Shown: positions 63,340 through 64,000 of the stretch, piece by piece
How the letters are laid out: each line of letters starts with the position of its first letter
Position numbering within the stretch: the stretch's first letter is position 1
Assembly: GCA_018136815.1 (NCBI GenBank)
Contig: CM030938.1
Location: 4,984,749-5,048,748, forward strand
Reading direction: 5' to 3'
DNA from: Isochrysis galbana
Taxonomy: Eukaryota; Haptophyta; Isochrysidales; Isochrysidaceae
DNA: 64,000 nucleotides
Notes under the pieces: generated by a model
The model's database searches: none
Told to the model about the DNA's origin: nothing
Seen by the model: only the letters and a program-made list of their open reading frames with translations
Position numbers and translations under genes: made by a program

Positions 63340-64000
63340 AACTTCTTAATATTCTCGCCGCGCGCGCGACCCTGCACGGTATCTTCGCAGCCTCGCCCGT
63401 TTCCCTTCACTCCCCCTACACCTGCCTTGCGGCTCGTCCCCTCGTGCTCTACCTAGGGGCTGGGTGTCGTGGGTCTCCAGTGGCAGACGGTGTGTGCCGA
63501 TTCGCGATGGCCTGTTTCGCGCCTTCCTCCTATGCCATCGGGCTACCGGCTATTGTGTGTTTGCTCCTTGTGCTGGGTGTCAGGCAGCTGTGGTCAATGT
63601 GTCTAGGGCCTACTTTAGGATGGTGGGCGGCTCGCGGCGCGGGGTCGCTTGGTTAGGCTAGTCGCTCTGCTATGTTGAGGGCTTCCGCTACCAGAGATAG
63701 ATTCGTGCTCATGACTAGGGCGCCTTTGTTGTTAGTTAAGAAGACAGGGGCGCTGAGGTCGTGTGGAGATTTGATTTTCGGCTTCCTTCCCAGGGAGGCC
63801 TTGCGCGTGCGTGCGGTTAAGAAGTTGTCCGGAGGTTCCCGACCTCTGACGAGGGCCGTGAACCTGCTTAGGACTCTTTCGATAACCGGTACGTGGTGGA
63901 AGGTGTGATTTTCGAATTCCACTTTGTAGAAGTCGCTTATGATGTATCTCCATGCTATTAGGTAGAGGGCTTTAAGGCTATCCGGCGTCGGGGAATTCGG
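63340..64000 (-). mobile_element. LINE 3' part, running off the window
   Basis: On the minus strand: coding tail to 63653, then a 3' UTR matching 21049-21384 and 31610-31858 (CACACCGTCTGCCACTGG, GAGCACGAGGGGACGAGCCG), ending AATATTAAGAAG plus a T run at about 63340. Confidence 0.9.
63653..64000 (-). CDS. LINE polyprotein C-terminus, partial
   Basis: About 115 codons to a stop at 63653, open to the window edge. Starts SPTPDSLKALYLIAWRYIIS, continues DFYKVEFENHTFHHVPVIER and ends LSLVAEALNIAERLA. Roughly two thirds identical to the tail ending at 21048 and undamaged, so it may belong to an intact copy beyond the window. Confidence 0.88.
   Translation of the reverse strand, partial: PNSPTPDSLKALYLIAWRYIISDFYKVEFENHTFHHVPVIERVLSRFTALVRGREPPDNFLTARTRKASLGRKPKIKSPHDLSAPVFLTNNKGALVMSTNLSLVAEALNIAERLA

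Noticed and set aside
1-64000. tRNA or rRNA genes
   Set aside because: No cloverleaf with recognisable A and B boxes and no rRNA core was found by eye; a covariance-model scan would be needed to exclude tRNAs.

Overview
The window is a eukaryotic nuclear scaffold, GC-rich with very long homopolymers and GA/CT microsatellites, from what is most likely a photosynthetic microalga. Three things suggest an alga. There is a gene for a protein with a twin-arginine thylakoid-lumen type leader (5940..7639). There is a bestrophin-type channel with a signal-like N-terminus. Introns are short and GT-AG. I lean towards a haptophyte-like organism, but no single sequence here proves the lineage.

Layout. 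0-8 kb: a bestrophin-family channel (+) and a four-exon plastid-lumen protein (-). 8.7-10.1 kb: a complete non-autonomous hAT element with perfect 20-bp ends and an 8-bp target duplication, carrying a small reading frame. 10.3-16 kb: a chromovirus LTR fragment abutting a LINE fragment, then broken Cys-rich reading frames. 16.1-21.4 kb: a near-complete LINE with two CCCH-like fingers ahead of its endonuclease. 22.6-27.8 kb: a five-exon gene for a large disordered protein with two zinc ribbons. 28-34 kb: LINE fragments, an orphan TMEM132-like exon, a MITE and a small heat-shock protein.

34.7-53.5 kb is a Ty3/gypsy chromovirus on the minus strand. It has 791-bp LTRs that look identical, a gag, and a pol that starts with a phage-like cytosine-C5 methyltransferase domain, followed by protease, RT, RNase H, integrase and a C-terminal chromodomain. 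A 100-N gap sits inside it. The 5.44 kb on either side of the gap are the same sequence apart from eight one-base homopolymer losses, so the window probably shows one element of about 12.7 kb twice over. The pairing of a DNA-methylation writer with a chromatin reader in one retrotransposon is the most interesting thing here.

53.8-64 kb: a broken cytochrome b561 gene, a hAT end, a LINE tail, and a two-exon DUF4864-like gene (-). Next is a decayed Ty1/copia fragment flanked by two outward-facing copies of the same LTR/TATA segment, then an unknown 374-aa gene (+), foldback and tandem repeats, and the 3' part of another LINE (-) running off the window.

Most of the sequence is mobile-element derived. 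The host genes are short islands between insertions, and at 56-59 kb an LTR may supply their promoters. All homology calls are from reading motifs; no search was run.
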